A DNA stretch of 64,000 nt from Ferdinandcohnia sp036962705. GTDB taxonomy: Bacteria; Bacillota; Bacilli; Bacillales; Bacillaceae_L. The DNA lies in NCBI RefSeq assembly GCF_036962705.1, contig NZ_JBALOQ010000045.1, positions 1 to 64,000 of the forward strand, in the 5' to 3' direction. Both the position numbers and the translations under genes were made by a program. The notes beneath the pieces were generated by a model, which saw only the letters and a program-made list of their open reading frames with translations, was not told the DNA's origin and did no database searches. Numbering within the stretch: position 1 is the stretch's first letter; each line of letters opens with the position of its first letter. Positions 15,816 through 24,526 of the stretch are shown piece by piece.

Positions 15816-16808
15816 ATGGACACTTTTTCACATGTCGTAATTGGTCTAGGCATTGGTGCTCTAGCTCAGATTGATCCTGTTGTCTCTGAGAATCAAAATT
15901 TATCACAGGCAATCCTCTTAGGAACGGTTATAGGTTCAAATGCACCTGATTTTGATTTTATCTACCGTTTGAGAGGAAAAGGGAATTACTTCCGTCATCA
16001 CAGGGGTCTGTCTCATTCCCTTCCAGTTCTTCCATTATGGGCTATTCTTGTTTCAGGAATATTGTACCCACTCATTTCAGGGACTGATTTCTTTCATCTA
16101 TTTTTTTGGACTTTTTTAGCGGTAATTTTGCATGTTCTATTTGATTTATTCAATGTCCATGGTACCCAAATTGTAAGGCCATTTTCCCAAAAGTGGGTTG
16201 CCTTTGACGCGGTCCCTTTAATTGATCCCTTTATTCTTACGCTTCATTTTTTAGGATTTGGGTTACTCTTTTACTATCAACCTGGTATTACTTTTTTGAC
16301 CATATATGCATTTGTTTTTCTATATTTGGGGGTTCGCACCTATTCAACTGTAGCAGCAAAAAGGCATTTAAACGACTATTTCATCAATGCAGTCCGCATT
16401 AAACTTGTTCCTCGTATCAGCTTATCAAGATGGGATGTCATCATTGAAACGAAGGAAAACTTCTTATTTGGCACCTATTCAGAAAAAACTCTGGAAATAG
16501 AACACACGCATTCCAAAAAGGTCAATTTTCCTAGCTTAGTTTCAGAAAGTCAAAAGGATCAGTCTATTTCGGATTTTCTATCTTGTGCAACGTATGCATA
16601 TCCATTTGTGGTTGTTAGAAAAAACGGCTATTTTGTTTATTGGAAGGATCTTCGTTTTCGTACTAATAAATTTTTTCCTTACCTTGCGATTCAATTTATC
16701 TCACCAGATCTCAAATGTAAAAATAGCTATATTGGAAAAGTAAGTTCATTAAGACATTATAAAAAGGTGATACGAAGCTTAACCGATCCTTCCCAATCTA
16801 AAAAATGA
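15816..16808 (+). CDS. yfhP: YfhP-like membrane-bound metal-dependent hydrolase
   Basis: A 330-residue membrane protein of the YdjM/YfhP (DUF457) family. It opens DTFSHVVIGLGIGALAQID and carries the conserved metal-site blocks SNAPDFD near residue 47 and HHRGLSHSLP near 65, then ILHVLFDLFNVHGTQ near 108. Four to five hydrophobic segments occupy the first 190 residues; the C-terminal 130 residues are hydrophilic. B. subtilis YfhP is described as a negative regulator of yfhQRST; the catalytic reaction is unproven. The ATG at 15816 has AAGGGGTGG upstream. Monocistronic. Confidence 0.85.
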   Translation: MDTFSHVVIGLGIGALAQIDPVVSENQNLSQAILLGTVIGSNAPDFDFIYRLRGKGNYFRHHRGLSHSLPVLPLWAILVSGILYPLISGTDFFHLFFWTFLAVILHVLFDLFNVHGTQIVRPFSQKWVAFDAVPLIDPFILTLHFLGFGLLFYYQPGITFLTIYAFVFLYLGVRTYSTVAAKRHLNDYFINAVRIKLVPRISLSRWDVIIETKENFLFGTYSEKTLEIEHTHSKKVNFPSLVSESQKDQSISDFLSCATYAYPFVVVRKNGYFVYWKDLRFRTNKFFPYLAIQFISPDLKCKNSYIGKVSSLRHYKKVIRSLTDPSQSKK

Positions 16809-16809
16809 A

Positions 16810-16847
16810 AGAGTGCTGTCCAAAAAAATAATTTCAGACAGCACTCT
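16810..16847. terminator. Bidirectional terminator between yfhP and the GMC operon
   Basis: Stem AGAGTGCTGTC / GACAGCACTCT with a long A-rich loop. T-rich tracts flank it on both strands, and two convergent genes end within 10 bp on either side. Confidence 0.88.
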
Positions 16848-16854
16848 TATTGAA

Positions 16855-18489
16855 TTATTTGATGTTGAGGTTTTTTACGTTTTCAATGATATAGTCCGCA
16901 GTCCGGGCAGCAAGTGCCATTACAGTATTCGTAGGGTTTCCTCCTCCTGATGTAACAAATAGGCTTGCACTATTAATAAATAGATTTGGAATATCGTGAG
17001 TTTGTCCGAATGAGTTTGTAACTGATGTTTCTGGATTGTCTCCCATGCGGCATCCACCCATAAGATGAGCCGTATCTTCTGTAACAAATTCTGGAGTGCC
17101 TCCTGCTGCCTTGATGATGTCTTTCATCTTAGTAACGGCATGTGCAATCAAGCGATTATCATTGTCTCCGTAAGTAAAAGTGACATCCGGTAGAGGCAAT
17201 CCATACTCGTCCTTTTCCTCCGAAAGGGTAATTCGGTTTGTTGGATTAGGGAGAACCTCGCCAACGAGAGTGACTCTTCCGTAAAAATTATAATCAAGCA
17301 TAGTTTTACGCAGCGCCGCTCCCCAAAGCTTGCCCGATTTTGAAATTCCTTTAGCCATTTCCACTGGACGTGATCCATGCGCATGTAAAGTATAACCTCT
17401 AGCAAAACCACGACTTGGGTCGGTTTCATAAAAATCCTGCGTTGTTGCCAAAACAGGAGTACCTTTATAAAGTCGAATTTCCTCAGGGAATTTACCATAT
17501 ACATCTTGACTGCTATGTACCATAAATGCCTTACCAACCCAACCGCTAGAGTTCGCAAGACCATCAGGGAACTGTGCATTAGCGGAATTCAGTAGTAATC
17601 TTGGTGTTTCCACGACGAAATTAGACAGGATTACGATGCGTGCTTTTTGCTCAAACGTTTGCCCATCATGAACAAATGTAACTCCGGTTACCTGGCCATT
17701 TTTATTTGTGTTTACTTGTGTGACCATACTGTCAGAAATCACTTCAGCACCGTACTGAATTGCTTTAGGTATATGATGAACCAACGTACTAAATTTTGCA
17801 TTTGGCATGCATCCTTGATTACAAAACCCTCGATTAATACAGGGTGGCCGACCGTCAAAAGGCGCCGAATTAATAGCGAGAGGAGGGACCACACTTCTGA
17901 TACCTAACTTCTCACATCCAATCCGAAACATCTCTGCGTTTGCACTAATTGGTTCACGACCAGGGTAAGGGTAAGGACCGTTGAATGAACCCCAAGGAAA
18001 TTCCTTTGGTCCAGATACAGCAATTTCTTTTTCTATTTTACTATAGTAGGGCTCAAGATCCCGATAATTTATTGGCCAATCATCACCTACACCATCCACT
18101 GTTTTTGTACGAAAATCACTTTCGTGAAATCGCAAAAAAACACCTGTAAAATGAGTCGTACCTCCTCCTACACCCCGTCCCGAGTTGTTATGCCCCATTT
18201 GTAATGGATTCCCGCCACTCACAATTCGAGTATCCTGCCATCCAAGGTGGGTCATAGATAATTCATCACTGGCAAAGTCTGTTTGTGGATTCCAAAATGG
18301 CCCAGCTTCAATGACTACGACCTTTAGTCCGGCTTTACTTAACTCATATGCAAGTACACCACCTGCCGCTCCTGCCCCAACAATACAAACATCTGCATCC
18401 TCTTTATATTTTCGTTTATTAAGGTGGTCATGACGATGTCCGTGGTAATGATCAACATTATGTTTAACAGGATCCCGGTTATTGGTCAT
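16855..18489 (-). CDS. GMC-family FAD oxidoreductase (gluconate dehydrogenase large-subunit-like)
   Basis: A 544-residue glucose-methanol-choline oxidoreductase. The FAD motif VGAGAAGGVLAYELSKAG is near residue 37, the GMC signature region GRGVGGGTTHFTG near 105, CINRGFCNQGCMPNAK near 215 holds a Cys-rich segment typical of membrane dehydrogenase large subunits, and HLMGGCRMG near 480 has the catalytic His region. It follows a subunit-3-type gene and overlaps it by 11 bases, so it is the catalytic subunit of a membrane-associated polyol or sugar-acid dehydrogenase. No cytochrome c subunit is encoded nearby. No signal peptide is visible in this chain. Confidence 0.88.
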   Translation of the reverse strand: MTNNRDPVKHNVDHYHGHRHDHLNKRKYKEDADVCIVGAGAAGGVLAYELSKAGLKVVVIEAGPFWNPQTDFASDELSMTHLGWQDTRIVSGGNPLQMGHNNSGRGVGGGTTHFTGVFLRFHESDFRTKTVDGVGDDWPINYRDLEPYYSKIEKEIAVSGPKEFPWGSFNGPYPYPGREPISANAEMFRIGCEKLGIRSVVPPLAINSAPFDGRPPCINRGFCNQGCMPNAKFSTLVHHIPKAIQYGAEVISDSMVTQVNTNKNGQVTGVTFVHDGQTFEQKARIVILSNFVVETPRLLLNSANAQFPDGLANSSGWVGKAFMVHSSQDVYGKFPEEIRLYKGTPVLATTQDFYETDPSRGFARGYTLHAHGSRPVEMAKGISKSGKLWGAALRKTMLDYNFYGRVTLVGEVLPNPTNRITLSEEKDEYGLPLPDVTFTYGDNDNRLIAHAVTKMKDIIKAAGGTPEFVTEDTAHLMGGCRMGDNPETSVTNSFGQTHDIPNLFINSASLFVTSGGGNPTNTVMALAARTADYIIENVKNLNIK

Positions 18490-19087
18490 TTTTTTTCGCC
18501 TCCCATGGGTCTGTTAGTCCCAATTCAGAACGGACATAGCCCCGCGGGTAAGCTGGCCCAGCGTAGCCAATTTCCGACCAGATGGTGGGGTGAGAATAAT
18601 AAGCCGCAGTTGTTTCACTCGTGATTTTTTCCATAAAGTCCTTAACTGGAATAGTTTTCAGATTGGATTTCAGATGTATTTTTTCTTGTAATAAGTCACT
18701 AACAACATCTTTTTTCGTTCCATCTGTTAATAAATCAAATAAACTGCCATATTGTTTTTTACAAACCTGATCAAGCAAGGCAAGTCCGTCACGAATAAGA
18801 ACAGATTGTTTGGGGACTCCGACCTTACGTTGCGATTCACCGATACTCGCCTGTAATGTCGAATCAAAGTGATGAACAACAAAAGCAATTACTGAATCTC
18901 GATCATCATCAAGCAAAATTGAGCAAAGTTGGGTTAAGGTATTTGCTTCTTGCTTCGTTAAATATTGAAGTGGATAAAATGACTGGGTTTGGATTCGTTT
19001 GCCCACGATTTCCTGAGTATGAGAATCCCAATGCTTTTCTTCGTCCATAACATTAAAATCTGGATAATGAACCTGATATTCTGTCAT
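18479..19087 (-). CDS. Gluconate 2-dehydrogenase subunit 3-like protein
   Basis: A 202-residue protein of the gluconate 2-dehydrogenase subunit 3 family. The hallmark LTKQEANTLTQLCSILLDDD lies near residue 42 and YYSHPTIWSEIGYAGPAYPRG near 160. In characterised systems the small subunit carries the large subunit across the membrane through a Tat signal; here I see no twin-arginine leader. It lies between a membrane protein gene and the GMC gene, overlapping the latter, so the three form one operon. Confidence 0.85.
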   Translation of the reverse strand: MTEYQVHYPDFNVMDEEKHWDSHTQEIVGKRIQTQSFYPLQYLTKQEANTLTQLCSILLDDDRDSVIAFVVHHFDSTLQASIGESQRKVGVPKQSVLIRDGLALLDQVCKKQYGSLFDLLTDGTKKDVVSDLLQEKIHLKSNLKTIPVKDFMEKITSETTAAYYSHPTIWSEIGYAGPAYPRGYVRSELGLTDPWEAKKNDQ

Positions 19088-19091
19088 TTGT

Positions 19092-19484
19092 TTACCCCCA
19101 ATGTAATGCGATTAAACCCAACAGGCTAACGGCTGTAACCAATGATGGGAGTGTTAGCGGAGGGCCGATTAGGAAATTACGTAATTTATAGCCGTCCACA
19201 CGTTTTCCAACGCCTTTGATATGCATAAATGAGCCAAATAAACCCGCTAATATCCCGATTGATAATAACCAGGTTAGTAGGGTGAGCAACCAATTTGGAT
19301 TATAAAAAGAATAAAGAACCAAGCATATGCCAAAAAGTGGTGTGGCAAGCACAGGAATCCACATCGACCAATGCCGAAAGTTTTGCCGATAATGAAATAA
19401 CGTAACCTGTACGAAAATAACGAGAAATAATAATCCCATTGCAACAATTAAAACACGATCTAATGGCCATCCACTCCAGCCCAT
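19092..19484 (-). CDS. Four-TM membrane protein, first gene of the GMC operon
   Basis: About 130 residues with four hydrophobic segments separated by short loops; I do not recognise the family. The start at 19484 (MGWSGWPLDRVL) is chosen because GGTGAT lies upstream; an ATG 15 bases earlier is a weaker option. Only 4 bp separate it from the subunit-3 gene. By position it could anchor the GMC complex or pass electrons to the quinone pool in place of a cytochrome. No haem motif is visible; one His is near the middle (FMHIKG). Confidence 0.7.
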   Translation of the reverse strand: MGWSGWPLDRVLIVAMGLLFLVIFVQVTLFHYRQNFRHWSMWIPVLATPLFGICLVLYSFYNPNWLLTLLTWLLSIGILAGLFGSFMHIKGVGKRVDGYKLRNFLIGPPLTLPSLVTAVSLLGLIALHWG

Positions 19485-19528
19485 ACAATCACCATCCACT
19501 TAAGTTTATTATTTCCATTATTTGTTTG

Positions 19529-19553
19529 GTTTACGGTTTCTATTCAAGGATAA
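19529..19553 (+). promoter_or_regulatory. Possible sigma-B promoter for the TPP-enzyme gene
   Basis: GTTTAC, 13 bp, then GGATAA resembles the sigma-B consensus (GTTTAA, 12-15 bp, GGGTAT) with one mismatch in the -35 and two in the -10. The downstream genes resemble general-stress genes (YdaP and GS39 types), which is the main reason to consider it. Confidence 0.4.
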
Positions 19554-19605
19554 TATGCCATTATTTTTGTCATACTACATAAAAATGTGTAGGGGGGTGC
19601 GGCAA

Positions 19606-21261
19606 TTGTCTGAACCAGAAATTCGATTGGATAGCATACAAAAAAGGCAACAGTCCTCATATACCGTGGCGGAAGTAATCTTAGAACAACTCCGAATTTG
19701 GGGTGTGAAGCGAATTTATGGGGTAATAGGAGATGCCATCTTCAGTCTGATGGATGCTATCGCAAAACAAAAAACGATAAAGTTTATTGCTGTTAAGCAT
19801 GAGTCTGTTGCAGCAATGATGGCCTCGGCTGAAGCTAAATGCACTGGAGGTCTCGGCGTTTGTGTTTCGCAGATGGGTCCGGGTTTGGCTAATTTAATCA
19901 ATGGACTTGGGGATGCCTATTTGGATGCTTTTCCCGTCTTAGCCATAACAGGGCAGGCACCAATAAATAAAATTGGTACATCTTATAAACAGTTTATTAA
20001 TCAACAAGAATTGGTTCAGGCAATCACAAGTTACAGTGAATTAATTGTACATCTTGATGCTGTAATTGACTCTTTGACAAAAGCAATACATACATCTTTT
20101 GAAATGGAGACCGTTTCTCATATTAGTATACCGCTAGACATTTTTTCGATGTCAACGCTTGTCCAACCTAATGGAGCAACACATAAATCCACAATAAGCA
20201 TATGTCCAAAACAGCTAGAACAAGGAATTCATGTCATGCGTACAGCAGAGAATCCTATGATTTTAGTTGGAACCAGTTCAGCTTCCTTAATGCTAGATAT
20301 TCAAGAATTGGCGAAGCTTTGGGGTAGCGGTATAGCCATGGGATATGGCGTAATTGGAATCCTACCTGACTCATTTCCTTATGGATTAGGAGTTATAGGT
20401 GAAGGAGGAAATCCTTTTCTAACTGATTTGTTTAAACAAGCCGACGTAGTATTGGCGATTGGGGCGTCGTGGTGGCCTGAAGGGCAAACCCCGACAAATG
20501 CAACTGTCATACAAGTTCAGGACAAACAAATAAAGCTTGGAAACGGAATGCCATCGGATTATAGCGTTATTGGAGATATGAAAGAAATAGTTAAACAACT
20601 AATTAGTAAATTAGAACCTTATGAAAGGAATCAAAATTGGATCCATCAAATTATTCAATGTAAACAAACTTGGTCAATTCGAAACGAAAAAGAGGGAGAA
20701 AAACCAGGGTATCCAATTTATCCTTCACGTACCATTAGGGCCATCGAAAGATCAATCAACCCAGACACGATCATAGCGTTGGACGAAGGGGATTCAACTC
20801 TTTGGTTTATGAGGAACTTTCGTGCCGGGTGTGAGCGTGTTCTTCTTTCCAATCAATGGCGGACAATGGGATTTGGACTGCCAGCAGCCATAGCCGCTAA
20901 ATTATGTATGCCGACTAAACAAGTTGTTTGTATTACAGGAGACGGTGGACTTGCAATGGTATTAGCCGATTTGCTAACCGTAGTACGATACCAACTTCAA
21001 ATTACCCTTATTGTCTTTAATAATGGAACACTACAAATGGAACGGAACAAAATGGAGCTGAAGGGGCTCACTCCGGAAGGGACAGAATTAACGAACCCCG
21101 ATTTCGTAAAGCTTGCCAAAGCGTGTGGATGGGATGCTTATAGAATTCAATCCGAAGATGAATTAGACAAGCTATTAAAAACGGCTCTTCAAAGTAATAA
21201 TCCTGTATTGCTAGATGTTCCTACGGCACAAGACGAGTATCCAAACTATCCAAAATCCTAA
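19606..21261 (+). CDS. Thiamine-pyrophosphate enzyme, pyruvate oxidase-like (YdaP type)
   Basis: A 551-residue protein with the three-domain layout of pyruvate oxidase and acetolactate synthase: an N-terminal pyrimidine-binding domain (GVIGDAIFSLMDAI, with the catalytic Glu in VKHESVAAMMASAEAK), a central domain, and a C-terminal pyrophosphate-binding domain with GDGGLAMVLADLLTVVRY and NNGTLQMERNK. It is closest in kind to B. subtilis YdaP. The TTG at 19606 follows AGGGGGGTG and starts the chain at SEPEIRLDS; about 28 upstream in-frame codons have no ribosome site. It precedes a GS39-like SDR by 16 bp. Confidence 0.87.
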   Translation: MSEPEIRLDSIQKRQQSSYTVAEVILEQLRIWGVKRIYGVIGDAIFSLMDAIAKQKTIKFIAVKHESVAAMMASAEAKCTGGLGVCVSQMGPGLANLINGLGDAYLDAFPVLAITGQAPINKIGTSYKQFINQQELVQAITSYSELIVHLDAVIDSLTKAIHTSFEMETVSHISIPLDIFSMSTLVQPNGATHKSTISICPKQLEQGIHVMRTAENPMILVGTSSASLMLDIQELAKLWGSGIAMGYGVIGILPDSFPYGLGVIGEGGNPFLTDLFKQADVVLAIGASWWPEGQTPTNATVIQVQDKQIKLGNGMPSDYSVIGDMKEIVKQLISKLEPYERNQNWIHQIIQCKQTWSIRNEKEGEKPGYPIYPSRTIRAIERSINPDTIIALDEGDSTLWFMRNFRAGCERVLLSNQWRTMGFGLPAAIAAKLCMPTKQVVCITGDGGLAMVLADLLTVVRYQLQITLIVFNNGTLQMERNKMELKGLTPEGTELTNPDFVKLAKACGWDAYRIQSEDELDKLLKTALQSNNPVLLDVPTAQDEYPNYPKS

Positions 21262-21277
21262 AAGGAGATAAAAAATA

Positions 21278-22147
21278 ATGACCAATATGTCAACACCTTT
21301 TCCACCTTATCCACCTCAACACCAAAATCAGCAGCCGGGCATTGAATCATTGATGAATCCAAGACCTGTATACGATAACCCGAATTATTTAGGCAGTGGA
21401 AAATTGAAAGATAAAGTTGCGATTATTACCGGCGGAGATAGCGGTCAAGGTCGAGCAATTGCCGTAGCTTTTGCTAAAGAAGGTGCAGATGTCGGCATTG
21501 TCTATCTGAATGAACATAGTGATGCGGAGGAAACAAAACAAGTAGTTGAGCAGAAAGGTCGGCGTTGTCTTACCTTTGCGGGAGATATAGGAAATGAAAA
21601 TTTTTGTAAACAAGTTGTGGAGGATACGCTCAAAGAATTTGGCAAATTAGATATCCTTGTAAATAATGCAGCGGAACAACATGTACAATCTGGACTTGAA
21701 TTTATCACTACAGAACAAATGGAAAAAACGTTCAAAACAAATTTTTATTCAATTTTTTATTTAACGAAAGCCGCTTTGCCTCATTTGAAACGAGGAAGTG
21801 CAATTATCAATGCTGCTTCTTTGACCGCTTATGAAGGAAACGAACAGTTAATTGACTATTCCGCAACCAAGGGGGCAATTGTAGCTTTTACACGTTCATT
21901 ATCGAAATCACTTCATGTAAAAGGGATTCGGGTCAATGGTGTGTGTCCTGGTAATATTTGGACGCCGTTAATTCCTGCTTCATTCCCTGCCGAGCAAGTT
22001 GCAAACTGGGGGATGAAGGCACCGATGAAACGAGCCGGTCAGCCCCAAGAAGTTGCGCCAGCCTATGTCTTTTTAGCGTCAGAGGATTCCTCATATATGT
22101 CCGGGCAATTTCTGCATATAAATGGCGGAGTAGTCATTAATGGATAG
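21278..22147 (+). CDS. Short-chain dehydrogenase, general stress protein 39-like
   Basis: A 289-residue SDR with a proline-rich N-terminal extension of about 40 residues (PFPPYPPQHQNQQPG, then ESLMNPRP), typical of the GS39/YdaD/YhdF group. The cofactor motif GGDSGQGRA is near residue 51, VNNAA near 128, and the catalytic Tyr-Lys lie in YSATK. The ribosome site AAGGAG is 10 bases before the ATG. Cotranscribed with the TPP enzyme. The substrate is unknown; relatives are sigma-B dependent in B. subtilis. Confidence 0.87.
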   Translation: MTNMSTPFPPYPPQHQNQQPGIESLMNPRPVYDNPNYLGSGKLKDKVAIITGGDSGQGRAIAVAFAKEGADVGIVYLNEHSDAEETKQVVEQKGRRCLTFAGDIGNENFCKQVVEDTLKEFGKLDILVNNAAEQHVQSGLEFITTEQMEKTFKTNFYSIFYLTKAALPHLKRGSAIINAASLTAYEGNEQLIDYSATKGAIVAFTRSLSKSLHVKGIRVNGVCPGNIWTPLIPASFPAEQVANWGMKAPMKRAGQPQEVAPAYVFLASEDSSYMSGQFLHINGGVVING

Positions 22148-22249
22148 CTCCCCCAAGGGGAAAGGCACCTTTTTTCTTGAATTATTTAGCATTATACGCT
22201 GTCCCTTTATTTATTCCTTTTCATATGAAAATGTCCGCCCTGTTTCGAA

Positions 22250-22348
22250 ATGGTTGATAGGGTAGAGCTAGTACAAATAGAACCTACTACATTAGGGGAA
22301 ATTGAAGGACATATTAAAGAGATGATAATTGGAAGGTTAAAGGATTAA
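22250..22348 (+). other. Short open frame, possible gene remnant
   Basis: A 32-codon frame reading MVDRVELVQIEPTTLGEIEG and onward to a TAA that abuts a terminator. The same frame extends upstream without stop to 22229 with a CPPC motif, which suggests the 3' end of a lost gene. No ribosome site. I do not recognise the family. Confidence 0.3.
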
Positions 22349-22357
22349 TATAAAACC

Positions 22358-22403
22358 AATGCCTAAGTTCCGTTTCTTACTAAATACGGTATTTAGGCAT
22401 TTT
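22358..22403 (+). terminator. Intrinsic terminator
   Basis: AATGCCTAA pairs with TTTAGGCATT around an inner CCGT / ACGG pairing, followed by TTT. It lies after the 22250 remnant and the SDR gene. Confidence 0.7.
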
Positions 22404-22473
22404 CACATTATTCATTATTCATTCACAATCTATATCTGGACCGGTCTGAATAAAAAAAGAGGTCCTTTTTCTC

Positions 22474-23184
22474 TTATTTATTTGGCCCATACACACGACT
22501 ATCAATTGATTTTATCTCGCCTTTGAGTCGTTTTGTGAGTGTTTCTTTCCAGTTTGGTGCAAGATACTCACACGCAGCTAATTTTGCAGCTGCTTCCATA
22601 TCATCTTTCTTTTCATGCATGACTTCATTGCAACGAGCGATTGTCCATTCAGGATATGGCCGTTCGATCAACTTGATTGTATCGTGCTCTTTTACCATGC
22701 CTTCTTTTACAACACGGAAGTACCATCCAGTTCGTCCGCTTTTTTGAATCCGTAATGCAAAATCTAGTATTTTAAAGCGTCGAGCAGGCTTCCAGCAGGA
22801 CTGACGAGGTTGCGCTACTTGAACCACTGCTTCACCAACCTCATATATATCCCCAATGCACACATTTGCTTCATCCAGCCCTACTACAGAGAAATTTTCC
22901 CCCATTGCTCCTGCCTGAATCTGGTCATTTTCCAATTCACTTTGCCAATTTTCATAATGAGTTGCTGCATAGGCTAGTACTGCCTTTTCAGGTCCACCGT
23001 GATTTTTTAAATCAGCTTGTCCGTCTCCATCTAATTTTTCCTTACCAAGCCAGAGAGGTGCTTGAACCGGTTCTTTAAAAATCCCACTTGTCCATTCTTT
23101 TTCCATGAGTTTCTTCGCATTCGGGTCACCTACCGTTTTTGGCTTACCGATAAACAATTGATTTATGTAAGGCTGTTTCTCCAT
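22474..23184 (-). CDS. MOSC-domain protein (YiiM-like)
   Basis: A 236-residue MOSC (molybdenum cofactor sulfurase C-terminal) domain protein with a C-terminal 3-alpha domain. Landmarks: NHGGPEKAVLAYAATHY near residue 60, GAMGENFSVVGLDEANVCIGD near 92 (interrupted here for length: GAMGENFSV then GLDEANVC), and the likely Mo-ligand Cys in QPRQSCWKPARRF near 130. Related YiiM reduces N-hydroxylated compounds such as 6-hydroxylaminopurine. Monocistronic. Confidence 0.85.
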   Translation of the reverse strand: MEKQPYINQLFIGKPKTVGDPNAKKLMEKEWTSGIFKEPVQAPLWLGKEKLDGDGQADLKNHGGPEKAVLAYAATHYENWQSELENDQIQAGAMGENFSVVGLDEANVCIGDIYEVGEAVVQVAQPRQSCWKPARRFKILDFALRIQKSGRTGWYFRVVKEGMVKEHDTIKLIERPYPEWTIARCNEVMHEKKDDMEAAAKLAACEYLAPNWKETLTKRLKGEIKSIDSRVYGPNK

Positions 23185-23450
23185 TCTCCCATCTCCTTTA
23201 GCAATAGTTTACCATGAATTGGGACTTGTCCCTCTGACCCACTCACTGATTCTTGTTCAATCTTCAAATATTATCCTCAGCGACGTTATGAGTGCGTAAC
23301 AGGTGGTTTGATGTAATTAGCTTTCTGTGGCGACGCTTACACTAACTAATTGAATCATATGCACATGACTTTCCGAGAACCCCTTGATAATGAATTTAAA
23401 GATGTTACGATATGGACGTTGCTACAAATCGACTACAAAGGAGACATTAG

Positions 23451-24305
23451 ATGTTACATGAAAAAACAATTGCTTTTATAGGGGCAGGGTCCATGTCAGA
23501 AGCAATGATTTCTGGAATTGTTGCAGCTGGAAAAGTCCCAACCAATCAAATTTTTGTAACAAACAGAACGAATACGGAAAGACTACAACAGTTAGAAGCA
23601 GAGTATAAGATTAATGGTTTAGTAAGCCAAAATTTTAATTTAAAAAATGCCGATATAATCGTCCTCGCAATGAAACCTAAAGATGCAGAAGTTGCATTAC
23701 AGTCCATCAAAGATTCAATTCTACCGAACCAACTCGTTTTATCCGTGTTAGCGGGTATTACCACAACCTATATGGAGCAGCATTTACCAGTGGGGCAACA
23801 GGTAATCCGGGTAATGCCGAATACATCTAGCATGATTGGAGAGTCTGCAACGGCCATATCAGCCGGTTCCTATACCACTAATGAAAATATGTTACTAGCA
23901 AAAGAATTGCTAGAATCGATTGGGGCAGTTTACGAGATTCCAGAAGACCAAATGGATGTTTTTACAGGAGTAGCGGGCAGTGGTCCAGCTTACATTTATT
24001 ATCTAATGGAGCATATGGAAGCAACCGTGAAAAAGCTCGGCTTACAGGAAAAGTTATCAAGGGAAATAATTGCGCAAACGATTATCGGGGCTGCAAAAAT
24101 GATTCAGCAACAGGGTGAAACGCCTACAACATTACGAGAAAATGTGACTTCACCAAACGGAACGACCGCTGCTGGTTTAGCAGCATTAGAAATGAATGGT
24201 GGCGGAAAGGCTATCTCTCAAGCAATTAAACACGCGGCTATGCGCTCACATGAGATAAGCTCACAGCTTGAAGGCAAAACGACCAAAAAAGTTCAGGCTG
24301 TCTAA
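23451..24305 (+). CDS. proC: Pyrroline-5-carboxylate reductase
   Basis: A 284-residue enzyme for the last step of proline synthesis. The Rossmann motif AFIGAGSMSEAMISG is near residue 8, MPNTSSMIGESATAIS near 122, and the C-terminal signature is ENVTSPNGTTAAGL. AAAGGAG precedes the ATG. A short stub of proB follows in the same orientation, implying that a longer proline operon once existed here. The paralogue assignment (proI, proG or comER type) is open; full catalytic conservation suggests a functional reductase. Confidence 0.92.
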   Translation: MLHEKTIAFIGAGSMSEAMISGIVAAGKVPTNQIFVTNRTNTERLQQLEAEYKINGLVSQNFNLKNADIIVLAMKPKDAEVALQSIKDSILPNQLVLSVLAGITTTYMEQHLPVGQQVIRVMPNTSSMIGESATAISAGSYTTNENMLLAKELLESIGAVYEIPEDQMDVFTGVAGSGPAYIYYLMEHMEATVKKLGLQEKLSREIIAQTIIGAAKMIQQQGETPTTLRENVTSPNGTTAAGLAALEMNGGGKAISQAIKHAAMRSHEISSQLEGKTTKKVQAV

Positions 24306-24393
24306 CATAAAATACCTTTTACCGGCGATAAGCGCTTGTAAAAGTTCATTATCGTCCGGCAATCAATAACAAAAACAGATAAGGATTGATCGG

Positions 24394-24480
24394 ATGTCCA
24401 TAGAAAAAGACGTCATTAAGATTGGAAGCAGCTCATTAACGAGAAATGAGTTAGATAAACGAACACGGCAGAACGTTTAG
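24394..24480 (+). pseudogene. Glutamate 5-kinase (proB/proJ) 5' stub
   Basis: 29 codons reading MSIEKDVIKIGSSSLTRNEL then a short tail and TAG. VIKIGSSSLT is the N-terminal phosphate-binding strand of glutamate 5-kinase, the enzyme normally encoded beside proC. After this motif the sequence passes directly into a terminator stem, so all but the first 16-20 codons are gone. An inverted repeat CCGGCGATAA / TTATCGTCCGG at 24322-24359 lies just upstream. Confidence 0.65.
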
Positions 24481-24499
24481 CATTCTGCCGTGTTTTTTT
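24463..24499 (+). terminator. Intrinsic terminator after proC and the proB stub
   Basis: Perfect stem ACACGGCAGAA / TTCTGCCGTGT followed by T7. The left arm lies inside the last codons of the proB stub. Confidence 0.92.
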
Positions 24500-24526
24500 G
24501 GGTCAGTGGACTTGTCCCTTAAGTCT

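Noticed and set aside
22145..22180. Terminator directly after the GS39-like SDR
   Set aside because: CCCCAAGGGG before a T run is suggestive, but stem and tail are not contiguous; the hairpin at 22358 is the better terminator.
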